DNA of 64,000 nucleotides from Torreya grandis (taxonomy: Eukaryota > Streptophyta > Pinopsida > Cupressales > Taxaceae): assembly GCA_037957365.1 (NCBI GenBank), contig JARHVA010004091.1:1454001-1518000 (forward strand), read 5' to 3'. The notes beneath the pieces were generated by a model. That model made no database searches, was not told the DNA's origin, and saw nothing but the letters and a program-made list of their open reading frames with translations. Shown here one piece after another: positions 34,110-46,740 of the stretch. A program made the position numbers and the translations under genes. Numbering within the stretch: the stretch's first letter is position 1; every line of letters starts with the position of its first letter.

Positions 34110-35501
34110 TTTTACTCTATTTTGATAAAATAATAATTGTTTAAGTAGTTATATAGGTGTAAGTCTAGAGAATATCAAAATGATAATGATGTACAATTTT
34201 AAATTATTTTTATTTTTATAAATTACTAAATAAATAAAATTATTATTTTTATAAATTACTAAGAAGCGATATAATTAGCTTACACACAACTTTCTGTTGG
34301 TTGTCATGATTATCTAAAAGTGGAAATCAAAAGAAGAGGTCACTATGTAGGCTCATAATTAGGAACAAAATTAGAAAAATAATATGGACAAGTCTATTTT
34401 AATTTAAATACAACATAATGAATTCAAGTTCATTAATTTTGGACTTGTCTCAGTTGACTATGACAGGTGGCTAATAGGAAAAGATTTAAAAAGTAGATTC
34501 TAGAAATGATAGATCACAAGAAATAATAAGGGATATCTATAGACACAACTAATATAAATGGGAATTAATGTAGTATGCTTGAGTCTATTGAATATGGACA
34601 TTTCTTCATTGACTATGCTTAATAATAGATCATTACACCCGATACACCTATGACTACTGAGTAATTTGAGATATCACACTTTTGATTATGCCACATAGAA
34701 ATCAATATTTTTTCATCTCTTATTTTTAAAACCCTAAGGTAAATTTTAAATCTTGAAAATATACAAAAATTAGCAGAGTTTAATGGGCAAGGTTGACCTC
34801 AATAACCCCCTTGATGATTGACCAATGCCTATGAATCCAATACTCCAAGGAGGGAAATCAAGCCCACTTGTTTTATCCCACCTATAATAAAAGTGAAATT
34901 TTCTCCTTTAACTATGTGTATGCATCTAGAAAATATCTTTGATACTTGAAAATTATATCTCTTGAATTGTTTTAAAATTATATTGAATTGGCTTATGGTT
35001 GCTTCTTATGAATGGTTGTGAATTTGGAGAGAGTGCAAATTTTTTATCAATGTGAAATAGTGTGGATGTTATAGATGAGTGAATACCAAGTGGGTAAAAT
35101 GAATGACCTTTTATGTGTATTTATAGGAAAACATTTTAATAATTTCCTTTAGTTGACCATGTAAAATGGGAAAATAACCATTATTTGGCATGACACACAA
35201 CTGATATAAGTGGACATGAGTGTAAAGAACTCATATATACCTAATGTAGACTTGTACAGAATGATTAGGGAGAGATATCCTATATTGTAGATAGTTTAAA
35301 CATTATTTTAGACAACATGATCATTTGACATTGATAATTCTATGTTATAGTGATGGAAAATAAAGGGTCAAACCCCTATATAGATAAATGGCTTAAAATA
35401 ATGATGAATAAAAACCATGTATTTTTATACAAGTCATGTGGTTTAAGATGTATCAATAATTAACTTTTAAAAGTATCTGTAACCAAATTTATATGTCTAC
35501 A
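34110..35501 (-). repeat. LTR-like repeat copy B (probable 3' LTR)
   Basis: Ends ...ATATGTCTACA at 35501, which on the minus strand is TGTAGACAT, followed by a purine tract. It is collinear with copy C through the TGGTTGACTATGAC, TTTTGATTATGCCA, AAAACCCTAAGG and GAAATCAAG.CC landmarks. A poly-C run precedes it at 34062-34073. Confidence 0.6.
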
Positions 35502-35514
35502 TTTCCACCCATTT
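35502..35514 (-). promoter_or_regulatory. Possible polypurine tract beside LTR copy B
   Basis: Minus strand AAATGGGTGGAAA directly before TGTAGACAT. Confidence 0.55.
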
Positions 35515-37007
35515 AGTATAGTACATAAATTTGTAGATTAAAGGAGAAATAATTGACCTTGAGTGTGTCTAACACATTTTTTATTTGATCAAATATTTAA
35601 ACTATGTAGGGAAGTTATATTTATCAAAGACTATAATATATCATGAATGAGAGAAAGGAATGAGTAAAATTATATGTAAGTGAAATAAAATTTCCTTGTA
35701 ACCTGTAACTCATGATTAAAATATATGCCCCTTTGTTGAATCACTTTAAGAATTTGAACCAATGGTGAATTGATAGTGATCAATTCCCAATTTGAATAAA
35801 TAATCAATATCTTGAGCTGGAAAGATGCATTATTTTAACCCTCATGAATAGAAAATAATATCTGTTATACTAATACAAAAAGGTGGAAACACAATAGATT
35901 TAATAGAAGTGATTATAAGGTTGTTGATTGTCACTAGACTTGAATGTGAATGACTCATATAGAATATGGAACCACATAATGGATTCAATAGAAGTAATTC
36001 CATGGACATTGAGTGTTGTTGAACCTTAATGTATATTTATTGCATAGATAATAAAATCACATCTTTGTAGATGGATATAGACTCAATTTTACATGATCAA
36101 AAGAGAATGAATAATATTCATGATCACATTGTTCATAAAATTTAATTGAGATGAATAATTTGCCTTTGAATTTGTAACTTTTAATTTTGAATTTTTTAAC
36201 TTTGAAGTTTTAAACTTTGAATTTTTGAACTTTGAATAAGCTTGAGTATGAATGAATATAATTCCCCATAAACTTGGTATCAAATTATATAGAATACTAT
36301 GAACCCACATGCTCAAATGTAATTGTATTTTCTAACTATAACTTTTATCTCATATTTTTTACATATTAATTAAAATGTGTATGATTTTGTACTTTGATTA
36401 ATTGAAAATAGAGTGCATATGCATTTTATATGCCCCTAAAATCTGCATCGATGTGCTAATATTTATCATGTCTTATTAATAAATCATTTTGAATCTTAGA
36501 AATGTGTACTTTATTATAGAATCAAATTTTAAATACTTTGAATATTTGAAAGTCCTATACCATGTATTTTTTAAACTTATATTATATTTATTTTAACATG
36601 TACTTTGTCCTAACTTTGTTAATGCAGGTTTGGATATCTAAAATAAGCCTATTGTGATGCCCAACTTTTGAGATGAGTAATACATCCTACAAGTCACTCA
36701 TCTCAAAATAATAGTTAATTACATCATATGAAAAATATATGATCATATAGTATTATTCTATCATGTTGGAGAGTATGTTATTATAGAAATATAATTGTAA
36801 TTGAAGGATGTAGGTAACATATTAAATGTGAGGCATACAAGTGTCATGCATAGACAAATTTATAAATGAGTTATGCAATAATGTAATTATTTTTGAAGTA
36901 GATATTTCCCTAAGAGTGCATTATAGTGATCATGACACCACTAACCAAGATTAACAAGTAAAACAATCACAAAAAATAGTGCCATATAATGTCATAAAAT
37001 AATGCCA
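35515..37007. other. AT-rich interior, no gene; one perfect 13-bp hairpin
   Basis: Nothing codes. TTTTGAGATGAGT (36666-36678) and its exact inverse ACTCATCTCAAAA (36696-36708) form a hairpin with a 17-nt loop. A TTTTGAACTTT-like run occurs at 36180-36235. Confidence 0.45.
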
Positions 37008-37390
37008 AAGGACATGTTCAAATGTCTATAATTAAATATTACACACATAAGGCCAAGGAAAATAATAAATGGACGTGTTTAGATGTCACACAAGAAAAAA
37101 TTTCATAAAGGGATAAGGGTAAAAAATAATAAACATATTTAATTTTAACACAAGAAAAGATTACACACATAAGGCCAAAAGCCACAATAAAAGGACATGT
37201 TCAAATGTCTCAAAAGCAAATATTTCACACATAGGTCCAAGGGCCATAAACAATAGACATGTTCAAATGTCACACATTGAAATATTTCACATATAGGTAT
37301 AAGTGGTATATCTTCAAATGTCACATATATCAATTTAAAATCTCATAGGTATGTTCAATAAATTTTCACACATGGGCCAAGGGTCATACA
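37008..37390 (+). repeat. Degenerate ~60-bp tandem repeat, about six units
   Basis: Units begin GGACATGTTCAAATGTC and contain TTACACACATAAGGCCAAGG-like text. Starts are near 37011, 37071, 37133, 37193, 37255 and 37310. Units are diverged. Confidence 0.7.
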
Positions 37391-37868
37391 TATATTAATC
37401 AAGAAATGTATAAAATATCATGATTGAAATGAAATAACATCAAGGACCATAGAAAAAGTGAAAATTAGTTTATTCCTTTCACACGTGTCAAAGTCATATT
37501 ATAGAAAATTAACATATTCATCTATCAAAATGTAAAATATCAGTGAATTATCAATACACTTATAAGATATGTAGCTCATCATTGCATTTGAGTTTATAGA
37601 TGGATATAACATGTTATAGTGTATCTTGTATAATTATATGCCCCCATAATAGGCATGGCCATTGGATAGAATGGAGTCCAACATCTAAGAACTAATATAC
37701 AATGTAAGCCATGCATCACACTCATATACCTCATAAAATACATGTGTATATAAAATGAAATTCTATCTACCAAAATATATGATTAATAACATCTATAAAT
37801 AAGTTACAAGAAACTCATGTCATGTTCAGGTCTTGATTTTTAACTTTTTAAAAATGTTTTGAATGGTT

Positions 37869-37869
37869 A

Positions 37870-37936
<67 letters not shown>
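37869..37936. repeat. (ATT)n microsatellite
   Basis: About 22 uninterrupted ATT triplets. Confidence 0.97.
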
Positions 37937-38263
37937 GAATTTTTGATATTTTTGAAAAGAAAGTATTTATCATCCCATCAATAGGAGGACCATAGTCTAT
38001 GCTTGAATCATAGAGTTGAAAAGTGACTTTCCATGGATGAAAAATGTTACATGTGGATGTATCTAAATATGAAAAAGTATCAAGTGTTATAACATAAGCG
38101 TCATGATCACTACTCATATAATATTTTATTGAATGTGTAGCTTGAAAATATGCTAGCCTTGATGAAATATATTTTATAATTATATAAGGTCCAGCTGTAT
38201 GTGTTTGTAGTGGGACATACTAAATTATTTGAGGTATTGTCTCAGGACACACTATAGGATATT

Positions 38264-38368
38264 GAATTATTTTAACTTTGAGTGACTCTTTGATATGAAT
38301 CTTGTTAATTGAGAAGGTAATCCTTTTATTATTGAATTGGTTGTATAGAAATATTTTATGTAGGTTCC

Positions 38369-38416
<48 letters not shown>

Positions 38417-38518
38417 GGAACCTACATAAAATATTTCTATACAACCAATTCAATAATAAAAGGATTACCTTCTCAATTAACAAGATTCATATCAAAGAGT
38501 CACTCAAAGTTAAAATAA

Positions 38519-38521
<3 letters not shown>
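38264..38521. repeat. Perfect inverted repeat, 110-bp arms around a TA tract
   Basis: Left arm 38264-38373 and right arm 38412-38521 are exact reverse complements by eye, separated by a 38-bp TA tract. Both strands therefore give the same hypothetical peptide, which is not a gene. It would extrude as a long cruciform or hairpin. Confidence 0.95.

Positions 38522-38591
<70 letters not shown>
38522..38591. repeat. (TA)n microsatellite
   Basis: About 34 TA dinucleotides directly after the palindrome's right arm. Confidence 0.95.
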
Positions 38592-38593
<2 letters not shown>

Positions 38594-38679
38594 TTAAGGG
38601 GTGAACTAATTATCTTTCTACTATGCTTTGTAATAAGTTCTATGATTGTATGCTTATGGTGTTATTCCATAGGTTTCAC

Positions 38680-39300
38680 AGCAAATCATTATGGTGGTTG
38701 GGTAGGAGAAGTATTTAATACTAAATGTATGGGGTACTCATGTGGAATGACTTAAAATTTTACCACTTTATTACAATGTGTGTATTTGAGGCATCTATGC
38801 ATTATTGATGGAATTAACAAAAAAATAGTCTATATACAAAGACATCCTGATAACATATTGAAGACCCGTGTTATTTGTAAGACTAGAAATGGAGTAGCCA
38901 TTATTTCTAAACCAACTTGGAGATGTGGAAATATATGCTCAATATTATTATGTGTATGCCCCTTAGATGCTTTGACTAATCTTGATTTAGTTTGTAGATC
39001 TTGATTTGTGTATTCAAAGCTATGAAGAAGTGTCATTGTGCATGCATTTTTAATTGATCAATTATCAATCATAACACTATGTATAGGTAAATTTTTTATG
39101 TAATCATGAAAAAAAAGAACATCCATATCTAAATCATCATCATATATTTCACTATCATCAAATTTTATCTTTGGACAATGCAATAATGTGCCTATAAATG
39201 TTCTAATAATTACATCTATTGGATACCCATGTATTAGGAGGAGGATGTGAATTTTATGCATGATGTAATTATGAATTATCTATATTTTTTGATTATCCAT
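38680..39300 (-). pseudogene. Gypsy (Tat-type) gag-linked aspartic protease relic
   Basis: Minus strand 39261-38830 reads in two frames through DYIKNLPIHSVMIDN, then LVKASKGHTHNNI, FPHLQVGLEIMATPFLV and ITRVFNMLSGCLCIDYF. These align with the usual order of this protease-like region (a V-L-I-D strand, a VRAYD block, VG...F.V and FN.LLGR.WIH). The catalytic D-G-G/D-S-G is not convincing. The relic is degenerate and frameshifted. Confidence 0.55.
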
Positions 39301-41140
39301 GATTTGGGAAAGGATTAATAAATATTTTCAAATTTGCAATGTAATTATATTTTGGTATTTCTTACTCTTTGGGTGTTATTAGTTCAATAATATTATTATT
39401 GATAAAATCTTATATCTTGTGCCTTAACCTATATAATTTGTTTGTGGAATGTTCAATGATTCTATGATATTAGAAATATAAATTGTTTATGAAACCCTTA
39501 GGTTGAGGCTTTGTCAAATCAATCTCAAATGGAGGAGGTAAATATATGATATTTAAATCATTTAACTTCTATAACAATATGTGAGGAGGTTATGGTAAAA
39601 CTTTAGACTTTCTCCTTAGTGGAGCTATTAATTGAAGCTTACTTAATGGTTGTGATATTTCATTGATTATTACTTTTGCTTCATTATTTATTTTGTTAGA
39701 TTTTACTTTGTAGTTTGGATTTATTTTAAACTTTATATTCAATGTAGATGAAGCACTTGATGCATATTTAGCCTATTTTATTTAATAAATTTGACTTATA
39801 TTTTTTTGACTATATGACATTATTCATCAAAGGATTTGAATTTATCAAATATGATTGATTCATGGAGTGGTGCTAGCAAAAGTTGAAGGATTATGTCTTG
39901 AAATTCATTATTTGCCATATATTTTTTCATTTTTCCTATCGTAGTTTTTCACCAAAGCACATATTCGATGGATGGCTTGGTTGACCCTTGGTTTAGCTTT
40001 ATAATTTATGTGTAATATAAAATTTCACCAATGTTGTTTGAAAAGTGTGATACAAATTGATCTTTAAATGGGTTGAATGGTCTAACTGATTGAAGTGGGA
40101 GATCATATAACCATCATCGGGAATAATATCTATGTATTCTTAGAAAGATATTGGTTGGTAATTTCTCTTTGTAAATATAATCCAAATATGTTTCATGGAA
40201 TAAAAAAATATTTTTTTTGGGATCATATTTACCTCCTTAAAGTGGTATCTTAGGTTCTAAAAATACTACTAGTAGTGGGTAAGAGGATATTTAAGTTTCT
40301 AAAGGATTGTGATGTAGATTATTAAAATCCATTAAGTGAGCTTCTTTTGATACACCTTACTCTAATTGCAATACTTTATCATGTAAGGATATAACATTTT
40401 TCTCAAGATAGTGTGCATTAAGTGAAGTTTGAAGTGGACCTTGTGTGGTGATCAAGGAAGGTGAATATGCTGACATTATATAAATATGCATGTTAACCTA
40501 ATGTAAACTAAGTGATTCCCCCACACCTAAATTTTTTGGTACATAAGTAATTGTAGGGGTTGATATAGGATTATAAATAATATTAGTAACTAGTGTATAT
40601 AAAAATAGAGTATTAACAACTATAAAAATCACCTATTTTTATTTTTATTGCGGTGATGTAATATTTTATTAATGTGCAACATTGGGTGCTAGGATTAACT
40701 AGATAGATTTATCCACTTGTTGGGGATAGTTTTAAAGTCTTTTAGGGAAATTAGATAAATTTTTTTACATGCTTAAGATCTAGTTCATTGAGTTCATTGG
40801 GATAAATTTTATATGAGATTTCAAGATTATCTTGATTTTTACTAGCATCATATTCAATTTAGACATAATGTTTTAGGGTTGCATCATCATATTGATTAAT
40901 CATATATTTTTTATTAATTATAGAGGAGATCAAAGGAACATGAATATGCTTTATAGAAGTTCTATTTAATATATCACTATGCCTTAGAGGAATAGAGGAA
41001 GGAAACTTATTGAGTGGCATGAAAATGTGTAAAATAAAAATTAAAATGGGTGAAAGAAGAAAGTGAATTTTGAAACTTTGATTTTTTTTAGCAATGATTA
41101 AGAATTTAATTGGTGGTGTGTTTATTTTTTTGTCTCTCAT
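39300..41140 (-). pseudogene. Gypsy (Tat-type) gag relic
   Basis: Minus-strand pieces include NPFKDQFVSHFSNNIG (about 40070), MANNEFQDIILQLLLAPLHE (about 39890), and a knuckle-like IEHSTNKLYRLRHKI followed by DFINNNIIELITPKE and INPFPNHG (about 39480-39310). The last pieces match the ...LRHKIQDLID...PNPLPNHG arrangement that follows the zinc knuckle in plant Tat-type gag. The frame is interrupted many times. An N-terminal 93-codon open stretch (41140-40859) may belong to it. Confidence 0.55.
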
Positions 41141-41476
41141 ATATATTGATCCTAGTCATAAATAGTAAACATGTCTAAAATGAAATGACATTTTGAGGAT
41201 TCCATCATTACCATATCCACATATCCCATCTCTAGGGTACATTAAGAGTAACTTCCCAAGGCTAACCATGATTTGGGCAACAATTCAGATGACAATTCGG
41301 GTGATGGGTCGACCCCAATTGATGGCAAATCTTTTAGGAGTCATCAGAGATAGGCATATGTTTGGGTCTGCAATTTTGATCAATAAAACATCTCTTTTCA
41401 GAGATAGCATTATTTGAATTCTGTTGTTCTTATTTCTGAATTATCTTTCAACCAAAGATTTCAAGTTTTGGATTAG

Positions 41477-41488
41477 TGGTATCAGAGC
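41477..41488 (+). promoter_or_regulatory. Primer binding site (tRNA-iMet type) of a plus-strand gypsy fragment
   Basis: TGGTATCAGAGC, complementary to initiator tRNA-Met. The upstream ~300 bp (41160-41475) may be the end of its LTR, but no partner exists in the window. Confidence 0.85.
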
Positions 41489-41596
41489 AGTTTGTCTTTA
41501 GAGTGTATAATCCCAAGGAAAAGGTCAGATTACAAGAAGATTGGGTGGAAAATAGAACCAACAGACTATCCACCTATTCGCTCCAAATGACTTAAA

Positions 41597-41935
41597 ATGG
41601 TGGACAACATTGAGACATCCGATCCTTTTAAGGAAATGGTAAATGAAGCCCTCCAACAATAGCAAGCACAGATGCTACAACAATTTTATCAAATTATCTA
41701 ACAAATTTTGATGGGAAATTTTGGCTCCTCACTCGCAGCCACACATCCTTTCAGTACCCCAACACCCTTCAAGGTTCAGGTAAATTTTGATATCCCTAAA
41801 TTTAAAGGCAAAATCAATGCTAATATAGTAGAAAATTGGTTGGATCAATTGTCATCTGAATTGTTGCCTGGATCAAACCATACCCCAGTGTACTATAATA
41901 AAAAATGTCAAAGGATTACTATGGTTGAAAAATAA
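41597..41935 (+). pseudogene. Gypsy gag N-terminal fragment
   Basis: From ATG at 41597, 110 bp after the primer site, the frame reads MVDNIETSDPFKEMVNEALQQ, has two stops at probable Gln codons (about 41660 and 41699), then TPFKVQVNFDIPKFKGKINANIVENWLDQL, the start of a gypsy gag capsid domain. It breaks off near 41935, so only the first ~110 residues remain. Confidence 0.75.
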
Positions 41936-42194
41936 CCTTAATTATTTTTTGATATACCATAAGGTATGTAGAATCTTAAATATATCAATAATGTTGTCTA
42001 ATGACTTGAGTATTGGGGTAGTATCCCTCACATAATGACTATGATATAGATCAAGATCACTTTGCCCCAAATAATAGATCATAGGAGTTTTAAAGTTACA
42101 GTAATATAATTTATAAAACATAAAATAAAAAAATAATAATGAAGCTAAAAACTAAAATAAAAAATCAATGGCTCAAATATAATAATTTGAGTTC

Positions 42195-43624
42195 ACTAAT
42201 ATGTTCTAAAATATTTTTAATAAAAATAAATAAATGTATAAGTGATTATATAGATGCAAAACTAAATTAGAGACTATCATTATTCTAATTATGTAAAATG
42301 TTTAACTATTCTAATTTTTTAAAATTACCAAATTAAGAAAATTACTAGTTTTGGAAAGTACTAAGAAAATCTATACTTAGCTCGAATAATTTTTTTTGTT
42401 GACTTATATGATTATATGAGAAATTAGTAGAAGACGTGACTATGTAGGTTTAAAATCAAGAAACAAAATAGAAACAAAATCTAGACACGTATGTTGTAAG
42501 TTGAATGGAGAGTTGTGTGTTCAATTATGCTGACTATAGACTTGTCCTAATTGACTGTAATAGTTAGATGGTAGGAAATGATAGAGAAATCATAATTATA
42601 AAAATGACATATTATAGATATAAGCAAAGGATATTTTTGGAATTCACTATTGTAAGTGACTAATAATGTAGTGTGCTCAAGTTTTTTTACTATGTACCTA
42701 TCCTGGTTGACTGTGATTGAAAATAGATTAATGTAGTTATTACACCTATGTCTAATTAGTAATATAAGATATTTCACTTTTGATTATGCCATAAAAAATA
42801 ATTGATTTGTCTTCTATTGTCTTTAAAACCCTAAGGATAAATTAATAATTTGAAAACCTAAAACAATAAGGTAGTGTAATGGATTAATATGACCATAATA
42901 ACCTATTTGAGGATTGATTTTTACCTATATATCCAACACTCTAACGAGGAAAATCAAGACCATGTAGTTTTTCCACCTAGAGTGAATGTGAAATTGTCTT
43001 TTTTGATTATATGTTTGTATTTATAAAATTAATGTGATACTTAATAATGATAGCCCTTGAATTTATTTAGAATGATCTTGACTTGATTTATGGTTGCTCT
43101 TTGTGATTGATCTTGAATTTGGATAGAGTAGTGAAAATTTTATTAGTGTGCAATTGTGTGAATGTTTAAAATAAGTGAATACCATGTGGATAAAATGAAT
43201 GACCTTTGATATGCATTTATAGAAAAACCATTTGATAATTTCTTTTATTTGACCATGTGAAACATGTTGGAAGACCTAAAAAAATGTTGTAAATATAAGA
43301 AATTAGCTTTTATTTGGCACACAACATGCGATTTGTAAATGGATAGGATCAAAAAGAGCTCCTATCCACCTAGTGTGGACATATCCAAAAGAATTAGGGT
43401 AAAACTATCCTCCATTAAAGGTAGTCTAGAGGTGGTTTTATATAACTTTAGCATTTTACATTAAGAGTTGTGTAATAGTGAAGATAGACAAAGGTTTGAA
43501 CCCACATATCAATAAATGGCTTAAAGGAATGATTAATAAGAGTCATGAATTTATGCATAAATTGTGTGGTTTAATATGTGTCATAAATTAGTATTGTCAA
43601 TTACTTATGATTTATGTTTCTATA
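42195..43624 (-). repeat. LTR-like repeat copy C (probable 5' LTR)
   Basis: Collinear with copy B: GACTTGTCCTAATTGACTG, TTTTGATTATGCCATAAAAA, AAAACCCTAAGG, GATTGATTTTTACC and GTGGTTTAATATGTG landmarks. It ends near TATGTTTCTATA. Boundaries are approximate. Confidence 0.58.
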
Positions 43625-44977
43625 AATATCTATGTATTTATCCAACCATTTGAAGTCTTCAACCTAAAACATCTATTGTAAATATATACTTCACCAAAGT
43701 ATGAGATTGAAGAAGTTATAGATCCATCCCAAGGTAATTATTTATATCCTGACACTTTTTCCATTAATTACTTAGCATATTAGATATTGGTTACTGCTTT
43801 ATGGATGTATATGTTTATCCTTGCTTAAGATCTTCCTTATAATGAATAAGATGGTATAGACACAGGGTTGTTTGGGATTTTAATAAATCTTTTTAGTTTT
43901 CATAAACCCCCATTTTTTTTATCATTTAAACTTACCTTATTTAAAATCACTTACCCATAATTTACTTTACTTGCATCTTTACAATCATATTAAAAAAATT
44001 ATTTACCTTTGTTGAGGTCTAATGATATTTATATTCGTTTGTCATAGGCTTAGGATTTGGAATCATTTCCTTTTGAAATTTAATTTTTATGTTAACCTCT
44101 AAGATTTATACTTATATAATTATCCCTTACTAACTTTTCAAAGTATATGAAATCTCTATTTTATTTAGCTTATTTGAGTCCTAGTCTATTGAGAGAAATA
44201 AGATAATGGTACGTCATCATATCCTATGCATACATTTTGGTGAAGACAACCTAAATCTTATTCCATATTTGGTTAGATATGTATCATGTTTATAATTTTT
44301 TATTCTTAATGACATCATGAAAATTATCATATATATTTTAGTTTAACTATATTGGCTAACCTAAAACTATTAATTAGTCTTAGTAATTGTATCGACCAAA
44401 TTGATACCATTTTTTCCCAACCATATTAGCCAACCCGATACCATTTTATGTCTTTATATAATGTATTATATTATTTGATATAGTTTTGTGTGTTCTTAAA
44501 ATTATATAAATTAGCATGATACAACCTTTTTTGATCACTTTTTTTTTACTGTATCAGCTAACCCAATACTATTATGAGTATTTATTCATTTCATTACATG
44601 TTATAAATTTTGATTTTGATTTGAACAAAATTTATTTATATTTTGATTATGTCTTCTTAAATTTTTATTTTGGTAGTTTTAAAAATATAGGATTTGGAAT
44701 ATTTCACAAAGCATCTATCATGTATACTTAAGACATCATATGAGAGTTAATGCCCCAATACTGAATCCATTGGAAAACACTATATATATACTTGAATTTC
44801 TCGGTACCTCACAACATATCATAAATATCTAAGGTTTTAATTTTATTTATTGTAATATTTTTACCTTTTTTATTTTATGTATCACATCTATAAGTGGTTA
44901 TCCCTATGAAATTACTCTCAACATATATTAGATACAAGATAATATGACTACATGATGGTGGAGTCCTCGATCATTAG
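43625..44977. other. AT-rich gap with degenerate CCAACCCAATA repeats
   Basis: No gene. At about 44395-44580 phrases such as TTAGCCAACCCGATACCATTTTAT and ATCAGCTAACCCAATACTATTATG recur; the same motif family continues at 61795-62060 beyond the copia insertion. A 71-codon hydrophobic open stretch (44516-44731) is not supported. Confidence 0.5.
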
Positions 44978-45815
44978 TGTTGAGTATAATGCCAATATGA
45001 GAACTTGATTTCTATTTTTAGACATAGTATATTTTATTATTTAGGTGTTTTTTTAAGTTTAATTAAATATATTTTTGACTTTAATTATTTTTTTGGTCAT
45101 TTTTAAACATTCTTCAATGACTTGTTAAAAAATAGTTGGAACTATTAGTTAACTCTACTCCACTATCTGAGTACTGGAATGAGTTCCCAAGTGGTGGGAC
45201 ACAATTTTAATGTTATTTAAGTTAAATTATAGTGTATTTAATTTAATTAATATTTTATAGATAATTATTTATGTCACTATTGTATATTTATAGTTTTTTT
45301 AATCAACTTATTATGTTTTCTTGCATAATGAACAAAAATCTATCAGTTAGTGTTAGTGGTACTCTTAGTTTTATCTTTAGTTAATTTTAGTTGTATTAGA
45401 GTATAATTTTAGAAGTATAAGTATATATTACTTAGTTTGAAATTAAATTTATTTATTTAGGTTTTTATTTATACTTTTTTTTCATGACAAGTTATTCCAG
45501 GTTAGTTTTTTATAAAGGTATGTTTTAAGCTTTCTTTATTTAATAAAGTTGCACATAATAAAAGTGTAGTGCATAAATTATAATTAAGAAGATTTTTTTT
45601 TATTTTTTATCATTTATATTATTTTATTTATGGATTAATTTAGAATATAAATTATATATTTTCAAGTTTAAAGTTACTCAGTACACTTTTTTATCAACAA
45701 ATTCGTTCATAACATATCTAATTTGATAGCTACTAATTTTGGAATAGTTTTATTGATATGTAACTTCAATTTTAGAGAGAAATAAATATAATTTTCACTC
45801 CATAAAATAATTAAA
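44978..45815 (+). repeat. 5' LTR of the interrupted copia element
   Basis: Pairs with 60772-61595. Right boundary estimated from where the two copies stop matching (CACTCCATAAAATAATTA). Confidence 0.8.
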
Positions 45816-45888
45816 GAATTTAATTTGTAATTATATCCATGTTCAATCAAAGTTCAAAAGGTTTTTCAGGTCATTTTTAGAAGATAAA

Positions 45889-46740
45889 ATGGCTTCAATG
45901 AATTCTACTTCTATGAATATTCATGTTTTCAAAGGTGATGAATTTGAGTATTGGAGAGATAAATTGAAGTTAATTATTGTGTGTAAATAATTTTGGGATA
46001 ATATTATTCATGGGTAGACACCACCTCAATATTGTAACACCATGACACAAGATAAAGAAAAAGAACAAAAATGATGATGAAAAAAGAGATGCACAATCTT
46101 TCTTCTTTATTCAGAGTGCCATATACCTAAAAATTTATCCAAGAATTATAAGATAAAATAATTACCATGAGACATGTAATACCTTATATATTTAATATAA
46201 AGTCTCTATTAAGGTAAGATGAAATAATCCAAACCGTTAAAATGATTTTTTTGAGTTTGAGAAGTTGAATATTATTGCATAAAGGTAAATGATTTACTAC
46301 ATAGAATGAGGCTTTATGGAGAAATTATATAATCCAATGTTCTAGTAATAAATATTTTGATATTATTAATATAAATATGGTTGAATATTATGATTACTCT
46401 TGAAGTGTGTAAGAAAATGAACAAAATAAGTGTTGATGAGTTAGTGGGTTCTCTCTTGTCTCATGATGCTAAGATGAGATTATATGTAAGAAATATAGAA
46501 CATGGTCTAGAATAAGCACTGGAAATCAAGAAAAATATTTTGAATACCAAAAATAAAAATAAAAATAAGAATCAAGGGAGTTTTAAAAAATCAACTTAAA
46601 ATGGAAAATATAAATCAAACTTCACAAGTAAGAGCAAGAAATATTTTACTTGTTATTACTGTAAAAACTTAGGACACATGATAAAATATTATAAGATACT
46701 AGCAGCTAATAATCAAACCCATCAAGAAAGGGATGAGTAA
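45889..46740 (+). pseudogene. Ty1/copia gag (decayed)
   Basis: ATG at 45889 opens MASMNSTSMNIHVFKGDEFEYWRDKLKLII followed by FWDNIIHG, the copia gag pattern of target-binding FxGxxYxxW and LWDxVxxG. Multiple frameshifts and stops follow. Near 46410 KMNKISVDELVGSLLSHD is readable, and at about 46640-46690 a zinc knuckle CYYCKNLGHMIKYY has lost its last Cys. No primer site of the initiator-Met type was seen between the LTR and gag. Confidence 0.75.

Larger units (their letters stand above)
34110..43624 (-). mobile_element. Old minus-strand Ty3/gypsy element, gag-protease fossil between diverged LTRs B and C
   Basis: Copies B (34110-35501) and C (about 42195-43624) are in direct orientation and enclose minus-strand remains of Tat-type gag and protease, with a purine tract beside B. 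No reverse transcriptase or integrase is readable in 35515-38200. It is the most decayed element here (LTRs perhaps 70-75 percent alike by eye). A short plus-strand gypsy piece (41477-41935) lies near its right side. The pairing of B with C is inferred, not proven. Confidence 0.5.

Noticed and set aside
37008..37390. Regularly spaced repeats resembling a CRISPR array.
   Set aside because: Units are diverged head-to-tail tandem copies without unique spacers, in plant DNA.
38220..38604. Identical peptides predicted on both strands.
   Set aside because: A by-product of the perfect palindrome and TA tract, not coding.
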